A stretch of 64,000 bases of DNA, taken from contig OY759970.1 of the NCBI GenBank assembly GCA_963662965.1, forward strand, positions 372,001 to 436,000, read 5' to 3'. A program made the translations under genes and the position numbers. Below the pieces are notes generated by a model that saw nothing but the letters and a program-made list of their open reading frames with translations, searched no databases and was not told the DNA's origin. The DNA comes from DTWD01 sp963662965 (lineage in GTDB: Bacteria; Acidobacteriota; Vicinamibacteria; Vicinamibacterales; UBA8438). Every line of letters begins with the position of its first letter. Within the stretch, counting starts at the first letter, position 1. Positions 26,305-34,645 of this stretch are shown one piece after another.

Positions 26305-26534
26305 GCGTCTCGAATTCCCAATTCTCTCGCTGAATCCAGGATTGAGGCAACGTTGCGTGGCGCCTGACGCCGCCGGCCGATCCGCCGATCCGCACGGACC
26401 CGCGCGATCCTGCCCCACCGGTCGTCTCGGCTGCCCGTCGCCCCCGCACATTCCGCTTCCCTGTCGCACCCACCGGAGCGAATGTGGACCGACGGCCGCC
26501 CGCCTGCGGCCACTGCAAAGGAGGGACCTATTCC

Positions 26535-26609
26535 ATGACCCCGCACGAGACCGGCTCGACCAGCACCCCCGGTGCCCGCGTGACGGCGCCGCCCGCGCGC
26601 ACGTTCGGC
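26535..26609 (+). pseudogene. Tyrosine recombinase, first 25 codons before IS5/intron insertion
   Basis: The ATG opens MTPHETGSTSTPGARVTAPPARTFG, matching residues 1-25 of the intact integrase (MTPHETGSTATPGDARATVPLTRTFG). An AAAGGAGGGA site lies upstream. The gene resumes at 28514 after an IS5 element carrying a group II intron. Confidence 0.75.
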
Positions 26610-26610
26610 G

Positions 26611-27433
26611 GTCGGGTAGACCAGGGTCGTTGCTGACCCTGGCCCCCCACAGATCCGGACGTGCGGGTTCTGCCGCATCCGGCTCCTCGACAGATGGCTT
26701 CGCTACGCGCCGTCGCGTACCCGCTGGTCCAGGAAGCCAGGCGATGGCCACCGCCATCCCCAAGGCTTGTCTGGCCAGTTCGGCTATCCGTTGTCGTGAC
26801 GTGGAGACGGGACCCAACCTCGGTGTGTTGGCCGTCTTTCCCTCCACCGGTGCCACCTGCCGGTGCCCCCTTCCCTCCACGGGGTCTCGTGGGCTCAATT
26901 CCCCCGCTTCGGCGGTACTCTGAGACACGCCGACTCCTCGCCGTCCATCCCCCCGCGCTTCGTTGCCTTCGCCCGGCGGTACCATCCGAGCACCTGCGGC
27001 TTCGCTCCGTCGGACGCCAGGTGCTGCGTCCACGGCCTCGGGCTTGGTGAGCCGGTGCCCGCCCCCCGGCAACCTTTACGATGGAGACGACGAGGCCTCC
27101 CGGGTTCCCGGGAAACCCACCCGCACGCATGCCACGCGCTCCGACCCCGGCGAGGTCGCCGCCTCCACGGCCTCTGAGATGCGGCGAGATAACCTTCCGT
27201 CCAACGCACGACGTCGGCCCTCACAAACAATGCATGTCGGGGCTCAATCACGCGGCCTACGGGCTCCCTGTGAACGCTTCGCGCCCTGGGTCACCCCAGG
27301 CCCACGCATCACTCGGTTCCGGCTGGCGGCCGACCTTGGCCGGATGGGATTGGATACCCACAGGGTTTCGAACAAGGTTTCAAAGATCACATCACGGCAT
27401 CTTGTCCCCCTTGACCGGGCTTTCCCGGCACAC
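26611..27433 (-). mobile_element. Group II intron copy 3, full length, no reverse transcriptase
   Basis: The copy is 823 nt long, nearly identical to copy 2, with intact domain V, domain VI and GUGUG 5' end. The 5' exon is the IS5 end (GCAACAACGC), the 3' exon C plus integrase sequence. The EBS1-like loop GCGTTGG pairs with six or seven bases of the exon. Confidence 0.8.
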
Positions 27434-27485
27434 GCGTTGTTGCACGAATCGTCACTGGCCCGCACGATGCCACCCGACAGGATCC

Positions 27486-28429
27486 TCACCTGCCAATGCG
27501 ATACGACACTGGTCGGCCGAGGGCGATCATCCGATTCAGGATCTCACAGCCGAGGACGGCCTCACTCCCCTGCCCAGCTGGACTCCGGGCGCGAAGGCCA
27601 TCTCCGATGATGGACTTGTAGCGAAAGAACGCATTCTCCACCCGGCCCTGACGATGGTACCCTGACGCCTTCTTCCAGCGGCGCCGGCCGAGCTGCTTCA
27701 CCAACGTGATCGTCCGATCCCGCGCGGGCGACCGCGGGCCGTAGCCAGAGACGGTCGCCGTCCTGGCCGGTGGGATGACGACCGTCGCACCCCGCGCCCG
27801 CGCCGTTTCGTAGACGGCGACCGTGTCAGAGGCGGCGTCAGCGGTGACGCGCACGAGAGGGCCCTCGACTGCGGTGAGCAGATCGAGGGCGGTGGTCGCA
27901 TCATCATCCGTTGCCTCGGTCAGCGTGTGGACACGGATCACGCCGGACTGATCAACGCCAAGGTGGAGTTTCTGCCAGCCACGCCTGCCGCGGCCACCGT
28001 GTTTCGCGGCCGCCCACTCACCGGCCCCGACGATGGACAGACCCGTGCTGTCGAGCACGAGATGGAGGCCCTCGCCGGGCGGGACCAGTCGCAAACGGCG
28101 CGTCAGATGCTGACTGCGCCGGGAGAGCGTCGTAGAGTCGGGGGCGGAGAGGTCGAGGCGCATCATCCCGAACAGGGCGTGCAGGAATCCTTCGGCTTGG
28201 CGCAGCGGGAGATGGTAGAGGAGCCGCAGGGTCAGGGCGGTCTCGATGGCGAGATCCGAGTAGCGCCGCTGCCCGCCCCGCCGGCCGCTCCGGCGGGGCG
28301 TCCAGGCAGCGATCGCTTCCGAGGACAACCACACCGCACATCGCCGCGTCGAACGAGGGCCTGATTGTAGGCCGCCCAGTTCGCCACCCGATACTTCGTC
28401 TTATACCTGGGATGAACCTTCGACTGCAT
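27486..28429 (-). pseudogene. IS5-family transposase with one frameshift
   Basis: The N-terminus MQSKVHPRYKTKYRVANWAAYNQALVRRGDV reads in one frame and WLSSEAIAAWTPRRSG to GRPVSYRIGR in another. A one-base deletion near 28334 accounts for it. The DDE blocks are intact (LVLDSTGLSI, TADAASDT, VENAFFRYKSIIG), although the second reads AASDT instead of AAYDT. Confidence 0.8.
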
Positions 28430-28513
28430 CCCCGTAGTGTGGCTCCTGCGGAGGGTCCAGAGAAGGGCGGGCCACGCCGCCCCACCCGCAGCGGGTATTC
28501 ATGCAACAACGCC

Positions 28514-29016
28514 GTCGATTAGCGGCCGACCTGGGAGAGCTCATCGACGCCTACCTCCAGGACTACCAGGTCCGGCAGTTCCGGTCCCGGAGCACCGCCC
28601 GCGGCCGGATCGCCCATCTCACCGCGTTCTTCGGCCGCGATGCGCGGGCCGCCGCGCTGACCACCTACGAGATCCGCTAGTACCAACTCGCCCGGCGCGC
28701 CGCCGGGGCGGCCACCGGCACCATCAATCGCGAGACCTCGGCCCTCCACCGCATGGGCACCCTCGCCGTCCACTGGGGCTGGCTCGACACCGTGCCCGGC
28801 TTCCCCGACCGCCTGCGCGATAATCCCCCCCGCCAGGGCTTCTTCGAGCACCCCGAATACCTCGCCATCCGCGCCCACCTGCCCGCCCCGTGGCAGGACA
28901 TCCTCGACCTCGCCTACTACTCCGGCTGGCGCAAGAACGAGATCCTCGGCCTCACCTGGGACGAAATCGACGAGGCCGGCGGCGTCATCCCGCTCTCGCC
29001 CGCGCCTGGCGAATGA
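28514..29016 (+). pseudogene. Tyrosine recombinase, middle part, with amber codon
   Basis: The frame LGELIDAYLQDYQVRQFRSRSTARGRIAHL...INRETSALHRMG...YYSGWRKNEILGLTWDEIDEAGG continues the gene begun at 26535. A TAG at 28678-28680 replaces the Gln of RQYQLARR. The sequence ends at PLSPAPGE, so the C-terminal His-x-x-Arg and Tyr catalytic region is lost. Confidence 0.75.
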
Positions 29017-29145
29017 GGTCGGGCGTCGCGTGCTGCGGCTCACCGAGCGACAACCGGATCGGGGGAATCGCCGGCGGCGTAGTACCGCTGAGGAGGGTGC
29101 GGAGTCTGTCGAACGGGTACGGTTGAAGGCGCGCGAGGAGAGGGT

Positions 29146-29253
29146 TCACTCCGGCAGCAGCGTCACTGCCACATACCGGTCCGTGTTCAGGTACGCTCGC
29201 GCCGCGTCGCGTACCACCGGCGCCGTGAGCTGGTCGTAAGGCTGATTCTGTGC
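29146..29253 (-). pseudogene. Peptidase M16-like C-terminal scrap
   Basis: The minus-strand frame reads QNQPYDQLTAPVVRDAARAYLNTDRYVAVTLLPE and then stops. This is the characteristic ending of M16 zinc-protease-like proteins (RYLNxxRYVxVTLLPE). Everything upstream was replaced by an IS6-type fragment. Confidence 0.55.
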
Positions 29254-29254
29254 G

Positions 29255-29362
29255 CCGTACGCTGGTACCTTCGGTCCTCGCTCTCATTCCGCGATGTCGA
29301 GGAGCTACTCCGCGAGCGCGGATGGAGGCGGACCACACGACCATCTGGCGCTGGGTCAGCCC
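29255..29362 (+). pseudogene. IS6-family transposase, short N-terminal fragment
   Basis: The reading RWYLRSSLSFRDVEELLRERG, then in the next frame EADHTTIWRWV, is the N-terminal block of IS6-family enzymes (SFRDVEELxxERG...DHTTxxRWV) with a small deletion. It is a different subgroup from the intact IS6 copies here. The following 160 bases to 29524 hold no gene I can name. Confidence 0.55.
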
Positions 29363-29524
29363 CCGGGCGGAGCTGCGGCTGGAGTCCGTCGAGATTCCCT
29401 CGCTACATCCCACGGTCGTGCCGACGCCCGATCCGACTTCGACGACGACCCTCACACAGCCGCCGGCGAGCGCCTCGCCGACGATGAAGAACCCCATGAC
29501 CGACAGGATCGCATCCGCGGTGGG

Positions 29525-30004
29525 CTACACGAGCCGGCGGCGGATCTCGGGCGGGGGCACCTCGCACGCATTTGATGAACCGGCCAGCCGCTGGCGTACG
29601 GCCGCGACGACACGGTAGACCACGTCGCGCAGTGGGCGTGGGACGACCAGCAACGCGCCAGCGAGACTCCACGGAAACGGCAGGCGACGCGCAATCCGTA
29701 GCGAGGCCGTCGACCGCAGATAGACCTGCCCAGCCTCAATGAGCACGATGCTACGGGCCGTCTCGCGGCCGATGCCATACGGCGCGAGCAACGCAGCGGC
29801 TGTGGGCGACTGCGACGCGCCGTACTTGAAATACCCAGCAGGGTCGCGGCGAGCAATGAACTTCACCGCCCCCTCGCAAAACGCGCACGTACCGTCGAAC
29901 AAGATGACCGCATGGTCATGAGCTGACGACGCTTCGGCCACCGCTGGCAAGACTCGATGCCTCAGGGTCTCCGAGTTGCTGCTCTTACTAGCCTCCTTGC
30001 GCAT
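29525..30004 (-). CDS. DCC (DUF393) thiol-disulfide oxidoreductase-like protein
   Basis: The product has 159 residues. The motif VILFDGTCAFCEGAVKFIARRD carries the D-G-x-C-x-x-C signature of the DUF393/DCC family (YuxK-like), followed by the expected ASQSPTAAALLAPYGI block and a C-terminal SLRIARRLPFPWSLAGALLVVPRPLRDVVYRVVA segment. The first 25 residues may be extra; an internal start is possible. Function in the family is poorly defined. Confidence 0.8.
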   Translation of the reverse strand: MRKEASKSSNSETLRHRVLPAVAEASSAHDHAVILFDGTCAFCEGAVKFIARRDPAGYFKYGASQSPTAAALLAPYGIGRETARSIVLIEAGQVYLRSTASLRIARRLPFPWSLAGALLVVPRPLRDVVYRVVAAVRQRLAGSSNACEVPPPEIRRRLV

Positions 30005-30173
30005 CGAGCTCCTCTCTCCCGTGGCTCGGAAGTGTCTCTTGTTCTTCAGGCTCGTCAGGCGCCGAGTCAGGTGACTCTCCGGCAGCTGGCCGCGAGTGTG
30101 ACCAGAACCTACCGATTGCCACAGGGGGTGGGCACAGAATTGGGCACAAGACGGGCATGATGGGCGGCCTTGG

Positions 30174-30604
30174 CTAGGCTGACGTTTCCAGCCGGAAGCT
30201 ATTCCCGCAAAATTGCACCCACCTCATCTCCACCCCTCCGCGCCCCCCAATCCATTCACGAATCCTCTGCTCGGTGTCGCCGTCGGTGCGGAGTCCACAG
30301 ACGATAGTCGTAATCACTCTGGGATCAACTCGAACGATCCCGGACTCGCCGATCAGAATCCATCGCCACTCCTCTTCGTGGTGCCAATCGTAGGACTTTG
30401 TGCCCAGAGTCTTCCGAACAATATCGAAGTCGTCGTCCGTGTAGAAATTCGCTACGGGAAAATCCCTGGCGTACTCCACGTTCAGGGGGAACATCGGCGC
30501 TCTAAACGGTTGCTGCATGAATCGCATCGTGTCGATTCCAACGACAATGCCCGTATGACCTGCTGCGTAGTACGACCACATTAACGGATTCGTCGCAGTG
30601 GTTG
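30174..30604 (-). pseudogene. DUF2971-like protein, N-terminus lost
   Basis: The frame contains PLMWSYYAAGHTGIVVGID and YDWHHEEEWRWILIG, the two signature blocks of DUF2971 proteins (MWxxYAxxHxG; W..E.EWR). The upstream part is cut near 30605 by the terminus of another element (GGTGCGTTTAATCGG). The family is of unknown function and is often found in defence or mobile regions. Confidence 0.65.
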
Positions 30605-30647
30605 TGACGCTTGCGATCCCGTAAGGTGCGTTTAATCGGCCGACCGC

Positions 30648-30822
30648 TCATGCGGCCTCCCGGTGGTAGAAATTGAGCAATCCGCCCAGACGCTCCCGCC
30701 GCTGAGCGTCGGCGGCCAGGCTCATCGGCGGTGGCGGTCGTTGCCGGAACTGGTTGTCGAGTCCCTGGTGGTTTCGCTCGCGATGGTAGTGGTCGACGTA
30801 CTCGCCCACGAGGAGACGTAAG
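30648..30822 (-). pseudogene. DDE transposase (integrase-core), C-terminal fragment
   Basis: The frame ends LVGEYVDHYHRERNHQGLDNQFRQRPPPP...RLGGLLNFYHREAA, matching the C-terminus of the larger fragment at 38.1-38.7 kb. The adjacent end (GTGCGTTTAATCGGCCGACC, about 30629-30648) is the reverse complement of the element end near 38.66-38.68 kb. It is truncated by the miniature element at 30823. Confidence 0.7.
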
Positions 30823-30941
30823 GGCATTGTCAAGTTGACGAAAAGGTCGTCGATCGACCCCCAAGATACTGGGCTCCAGCCCGTCGCGAACCCGCCATGC
30901 TGGGCATCAGAAACGGCCGTCAGCCTCAACTTGACAATACC
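30823..30941. repeat. 119-bp IS6-ended miniature element, copy 1
   Basis: The ends are GGCATTGTCAAGTTGAC and CTCAACTTGACAATACC, the same repeats that bound IS6 transposase genes here. The interior has no reading frame but can fold (ACCCCCAAGATACTGGGC...). It lies between two gene fragments. Confidence 0.85.
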
Positions 30942-31025
30942 GTTTAGGAAGATAAATAAAGGCGCCGGCACCCGGACCGCTCAGCGAGGAACGCCGGCGA
31001 TCTCCCGCCAACAGAGACATGGCCC

Positions 31026-31208
31026 GAGTTGTGGGTCGTCGATCTGTCGAACGTCGAGGAGGCGAAGCGGCTCGTGGCCGAGGCACTCGCGCCGGCGGGC
31101 CCGGCGCCGACAGGCTGGACGTGCCCGAGCTGCCAGGAAGTCAACGCGGGCCAGTTCGGCCAGTGTTGGCACTGCGGGGCGAACGGTCCCGAGGGCCCGG
31201 ACGCCTGA
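31026..31208 (+). pseudogene. DUF2007-like zinc-ribbon protein, C-terminal fragment
   Basis: The frame reads ELWVVDLSNVEEAKRLVAEAL then GWTCPSCQEVNAGQFGQCWHCG and stops. The first part resembles the DUF2007 (putative signal-transducing) domain end, and the second is a four-cysteine zinc ribbon. The N-terminal half is absent. Confidence 0.55.
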
Positions 31209-31299
31209 GAGCCGACTGGTCGCGGGCAGAGACCAGCGGTCTCAGGGCCGGCGTGGAACCTCGGTCGGGCGAGGTGCGTGCCCGGGGTCGGCCGCGTCG

Positions 31300-31500
31300 G
31301 CCCGCCCCGTCGCCGCGTGTGCCACGATCGCGGGCCGGCCCGTACTCGGGGGCCTGGATGCAATCCCCGGCGCACAGCCGGGCGGTGTCCGGCGACCCGC
31401 CGCACCCCCCGGTCCGCGGCCGCGAGCTGTTGTCGGGGGGCCGTGCGCCCTTATGCGGTGGTGCGTCGCACGAGGCGGAGGGCCGGCGCGGGGCGCGGGG
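31300..31500 (+). repeat. Integrase-associated repeat, copy S1
   Basis: Two conserved modules recur: GGCGGTGTCCGGC with CCGCCGC, and GCGGTGGTGCGTCGCACGAG-GCGGAGGG. The second overlaps the last codons of the integrase gene. Related copies lie at 35330-35490, 35680-35775 and 43530-43720; the first module also recurs, inverted, at 34735-34835. Confidence 0.6.
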
Positions 31501-32479
31501 CGGCGGGGCCGGCCGCGTGGGGCCGCCGACGGCCTGGCACCGCCGGCGCCTGCTGTTCCAGATACGCGACGAGCTGGTCCCCGGCGTCGAGCAGTTCCTG
31601 CTCGTGGATAATGTTGTAGCGGTCGAAGATGGCCCGGCTCTTGTGGCCGGTCAAGAGCATGGCGACGCGCTCGGGGACGTTCGCGCGAATCAGGTTGCGG
31701 GCGGCGGTGCGGCGGCAATCGTGAAGAAAGCGGGTCGGCACCCCAGCCGCCTGGCAGGCGGTGCGCCACGCTGTGCGCCAGCGCCGGATGGCGATGCCGT
31801 CGCGGTGGAAGACGAGCGAGCTGTCGGGGTCGCGGCGTGTCCGCCGTCGCGCCAGGGCCTCGGAAATGGGCTGCGAGATCGGAAGAATCCGCCCCACCAG
31901 GGTCTTCGAGCGCGCGGGCGAGAGCCGGATGACACCGCCGGCCTCGTCAATCTCCTCCCAGGTGAGACCAAGGATCTCCTGCTTGCGCCAGCCCGAGTAG
32001 TAGGCGAGGTCGAGGATGTCCTGCCACGGGGCGGGTAGGTGGGCGCGGACGGCGAGGTATTCGGGGTGCTCGAAGAAGCCCTGGCGGGGAGGATTCTCGC
32101 GCAGGCGGTCGGGGAAGCCAGGCACGGTATCGAGCCAGCCCCAGTGGACGGCGAGCGTGCCCATGCGGTGGAGCGCCGAGGTCTCCCGGTTGATGGTGCC
32201 GGTGGCGGCCCCGGCGGCGCGCCGGGCGAGTTGGTACTGGCGGATCTGGTGCGTGGTGAGCCCGGCGGCCCGTGCGGCGCGGCCGAAGAAGGCGACGAGA
32301 TGGGCAACCCGGCCACGGGCGGTGCTGACGGACCGGAACTGCCGGACCTCGTAGTCCTGGAGGTAGGCGTCGATGAGGGCCCCCAGGGTCGGCCCCTGGG
32401 GGCCGAACGTGCGCGTGAGCGGTACCGTCGCGCGTGCGTCACCGGGGGTGGCGGTCGAGCCGGTTTCGTGCGGGGTCAT
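31451..32479 (-). CDS. Tyrosine recombinase (phage/XerC-like integrase), intact
   Basis: The product has 342 residues. An N-terminal core-binding domain (TLGALIDAYLQDYEVRQFRSVSTARGRVAHL) precedes the catalytic domain, with Arg in YYSGWRKQEILGL, His-x-x-Arg in FLHDCRRTAARN and GHKSRAIFDRYN containing the His/Lys and nucleophilic Tyr. I prefer the ATG at 32479 (MTPHETG) over an 18-codon extension. It is the only complete member of a repeated integrase family whose fragments lie at 24.3, 26.5/28.5, 43.7 and 61.5 kb. Its 3' end overlaps a dispersed repeat that may be its attachment site. Confidence 0.9.
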   Translation of the reverse strand: MTPHETGSTATPGDARATVPLTRTFGPQGPTLGALIDAYLQDYEVRQFRSVSTARGRVAHLVAFFGRAARAAGLTTHQIRQYQLARRAAGAATGTINRETSALHRMGTLAVHWGWLDTVPGFPDRLRENPPRQGFFEHPEYLAVRAHLPAPWQDILDLAYYSGWRKQEILGLTWEEIDEAGGVIRLSPARSKTLVGRILPISQPISEALARRRTRRDPDSSLVFHRDGIAIRRWRTAWRTACQAAGVPTRFLHDCRRTAARNLIRANVPERVAMLLTGHKSRAIFDRYNIIHEQELLDAGDQLVAYLEQQAPAVPGRRRPHAAGPAAPRPAPALRLVRRTTA

Positions 32480-32610
32480 GGACTCGGGTCCTCCTCGTGG
32501 TGGCGGCCGCGGGCAGGCGGCGTCCGTCCACATTCGCTCTGGGGGGCGCGACAGGCAAGGGGCATGTGCGGAGGCGAAGGCACGGCGATGTGATCCGTGG
32601 CGTACGCGCC

Positions 32611-32723
32611 GGCATTGTCAAGTTGAGGTTAGCGGCCGTTTTTGACGCCCAGCATGGCGGGTTCGCGACGGGCTGGAGCCCAGTATCTTGGGGGTCAATC
32701 GACGAACTTTTCGTCAACTTGAC
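32611..32723. repeat. 119-bp IS6-ended miniature element, copy 2, interrupted by IS110 B
   Basis: It is the inverse orientation of copy 1. The first 113 bases end CGTCAACTTGAC; the last six (AATGCC) lie at 34093-34098 beyond the IS110. Together they make exactly 119 bp, the length of copy 1. This fixes the IS110 boundaries and shows insertion without duplication. Confidence 0.9.
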
Positions 32724-32979
32724 TGTGAGCATCATTCCGCTGCCTGCCGAGGTCGCTCGGTGACACTGGTGGGTGCCGGCGGGTGGTGGCCTGACCCGCA
32801 ACTTGACTGACCTACGGTCCTGGCTACTGACCTGTCGGTCATCGCCCGCTGGCAACTCGTACGGCAGCCAGCTGACCGGATGGCCGTGACCCCATAGGGG
32901 CCTGCTGTACCCACGGCCCGTCACAGTCCTGTCCGCCCACCCGGACCAGCTCGGGGCCGCAAGCCGAGGAGGCCAGTCC
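32724..32979 (+). ncRNA. Predicted IS110 bridge RNA region, element B
   Basis: A 17-pair helix (32775-32791 with 32837-32853, every position pairing if GU is allowed) encloses a loop with CAACTTGACT at 32799-32808, identical to the left target flank. TACTG at 32825-32829 can pair with the right target (CAGTG/CAATG). A second helix (GGCCGTG 32883-32889 with CACGGCC 32912-32918) flanks ATAGGGG (32894-32900), identical to the element's right end (34082-34088). TCACAGTC (32921-32928) is complementary to the left junction GACTGTGA. This is the target-loop/donor-loop architecture known for IS621 bridge RNA. Confidence 0.8.
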
Positions 32980-34065
32980 GTGACCAACCGCATAACTACG
33001 CCGCCCAAAGCGCGGACGGTGATCGTCGGTGTTGATACGCATACGCATGTCCACGTCGCGGTGGCAATCGACAGCTGGGGGATCCGTCTGGGCGATCACG
33101 CGTTCGTCGCGGACTCGGGTGGCTACGAGGCTCTGGTCACGTGGGCCGAGACACACGGGCGGATTGAGGCGTTCGGGATCGAAGGCACCGGGAGCTACGG
33201 CGCGGGCCTGGCACGGGCCGTCCACCGAGCCGGGCATCATGTCGTGGAAGTGAATCGGGGCGACCGCCGTACACGCCGCGCCGCCGGCAAGTCCGACACC
33301 ATCGACGCCGAGGTGGCGGCGCGGTCCCTACTCGCGGGGCAGTCGACGGCCATCCCCAAGACCGCGGACGGCGCCGTCGAGATGATCCGCCAGCTCAAGA
33401 TCACACGGGATACCGTCATGAAAGCGCGCACCACGGCGATGAACACGCTGAAGCAGATCATCGTGCAGGCCCCGCCCGTCCTGCGAGAAGCCCTCCACGA
33501 TCTCACCGATCACGGCCTGCTCACGCGCTGCGCCGGACTCCGACCGGGCCCCATCGACACGCCCATCGCGTCCGCCAAGCACACCCTCCGGTCGCTCGCC
33601 CGTCGGTGGATGGCTCTCGCCGAGGAAATCGCGCTGCACGACCAGCACCTCGCGCGTCTCACCACCGCGACATCACCGACCCTCTGCGAGGGCTTCGGTG
33701 TGGGCGCCCACACCGCGGCTGAGCTGTTGATCATCTTCGGCGATAACCCCGACCGGATTCGTTCGGAGGCCGCCTTCGCGACGCTCTGCGGCGCCTGCCC
33801 GATCCCGGCCTCGTCTGGGATGACCACCGGGCGGCACCGCCTCAATCGAGGCGGCCACCGACACGCCAACGCGGCCCTCTATCGAGCCGTCATCGTCCGG
33901 ATGCAATTCCACCAACCGACCCGTGACTACGTCGCCCGACGCATCGCCGCTGGCCGGACCAAACGCGACATCATCCGCTGCCTGAAACGCTTCCTCGCGC
34001 GAGAGATTGACCAGCGCGTCATGACCGACTTCCGCGCTCGTCAAGAGATCATCCAGGCCGCCTGA
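32980..34065 (+). CDS. IS110-family DEDD recombinase
   Basis: The product has 361 residues and differs from the copy at 22030 at only two positions I noticed (Val for Ala in TRDTVMKAR, Ile for Leu in ARRIAAGRT). The DEDD and Ser-containing Transposase_20 domains are intact. GTG start with GAGGAGG eight bases upstream. Confidence 0.95.
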   Translation: MTNRITTPPKARTVIVGVDTHTHVHVAVAIDSWGIRLGDHAFVADSGGYEALVTWAETHGRIEAFGIEGTGSYGAGLARAVHRAGHHVVEVNRGDRRTRRAAGKSDTIDAEVAARSLLAGQSTAIPKTADGAVEMIRQLKITRDTVMKARTTAMNTLKQIIVQAPPVLREALHDLTDHGLLTRCAGLRPGPIDTPIASAKHTLRSLARRWMALAEEIALHDQHLARLTTATSPTLCEGFGVGAHTAAELLIIFGDNPDRIRSEAAFATLCGACPIPASSGMTTGRHRLNRGGHRHANAALYRAVIVRMQFHQPTRDYVARRIAAGRTKRDIIRCLKRFLAREIDQRVMTDFRARQEIIQAA

Positions 34066-34282
34066 AGGAGTGTCTTGACATATAGGGGCGTCAATGCCAC
34101 CCGCCGGGGCGGGAGTGATTGCACGCCGTCGTCGGGGAGACAAATCGCCTGACAGGTGCCATGGTCGTGAGGGCACCCTCAGTGGCGGTGATCTGGCGCT
34201 CCAGCCGGGCGCGTTTGGGCGGGTGGCCTGCGTCAACGAATGTGCGCTCCGACGGTCCTGGTACGATGCACGCTCGACGAAT

Positions 34283-34645
34283 TCATGGTGCTGACGTGCG
34301 GCCTCCAACGTCCACGTGCACCCACGCCCGGCACGTGATCAGCAGTTCGTCGTCGTCGTCCACCGCCGGCCGTACTGCCTCGAGGAAGTCTCCCGGGTCG
34401 ATGTCGGCAGCCGCCAGTGCATCCCGCACAGCCGCGATCACGCTGTCCGGGTCGCCCCAAATGCCCGCGAGATCGACCTCGATATCGTACGGGCGTTCCG
34501 GTGCGTTTCGAAGCGAAAAGCCGAGGCTCCCGTCGACCATCGGGAACTGCGCATCGCACTCGCTGCACCAATTGAGACCGAACGCCCGGGGCCGCTTCCC
34601 GCACGCTGCGCACGGTCGCCGACGCCGCTTCACCGCGGCGATCAC
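34283..34645 (-). CDS. Small zinc-ribbon protein, unknown function
   Basis: The product has 120 residues. A GTG start follows a GGAGGT site. The N-terminal CAACGKRPRAFGLNWCSEC supplies two CxxC pairs for zinc. The remainder is acidic (DIEVDLAGIWGDPDSVIAAVRDALAAADIDPGDFLEAVRPAVDDDDELLITCRAW) and may form a regulatory domain. The start lies just beyond the end of the bactofilin frame on the same strand, so coupling is possible. No family is recognised. Confidence 0.6.
   Translation of the reverse strand: MIAAVKRRRRPCAACGKRPRAFGLNWCSECDAQFPMVDGSLGFSLRNAPERPYDIEVDLAGIWGDPDSVIAAVRDALAAADIDPGDFLEAVRPAVDDDDELLITCRAWVHVDVGGRTSAP

Larger units (their letters stand above)
26610..28513 (-). mobile_element. 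IS5-family element carrying a group II intron in its terminal repeat
   Basis: The outermost base of the left repeat is G26610, then the intron (26611-27433), then the rest of the repeat (GCGTTGTTGC). The right repeat GCAACAACGCC ends at 28513. The two flanks belong to one integrase gene, which shows that IS5 entered the gene and that the intron lies one base inside the IS5 end. Confidence 0.78.
32724..34092 (+). mobile_element. IS110-family element B (1369 bp) inside a miniature-element terminus
   Basis: It begins TGTGAGCATC after CAACTTGAC and ends ATAGGGGCGTC before AATGCC. The same length and nearly the same sequence as element A, in opposite orientation. Confidence 0.92.

Noticed and set aside
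22003..34092. IS110 A and B with their interval as one composite transposon
   Set aside because: IS110 has no history of composite movement, each copy has its own clean target site, and the interval contains independently explained elements.
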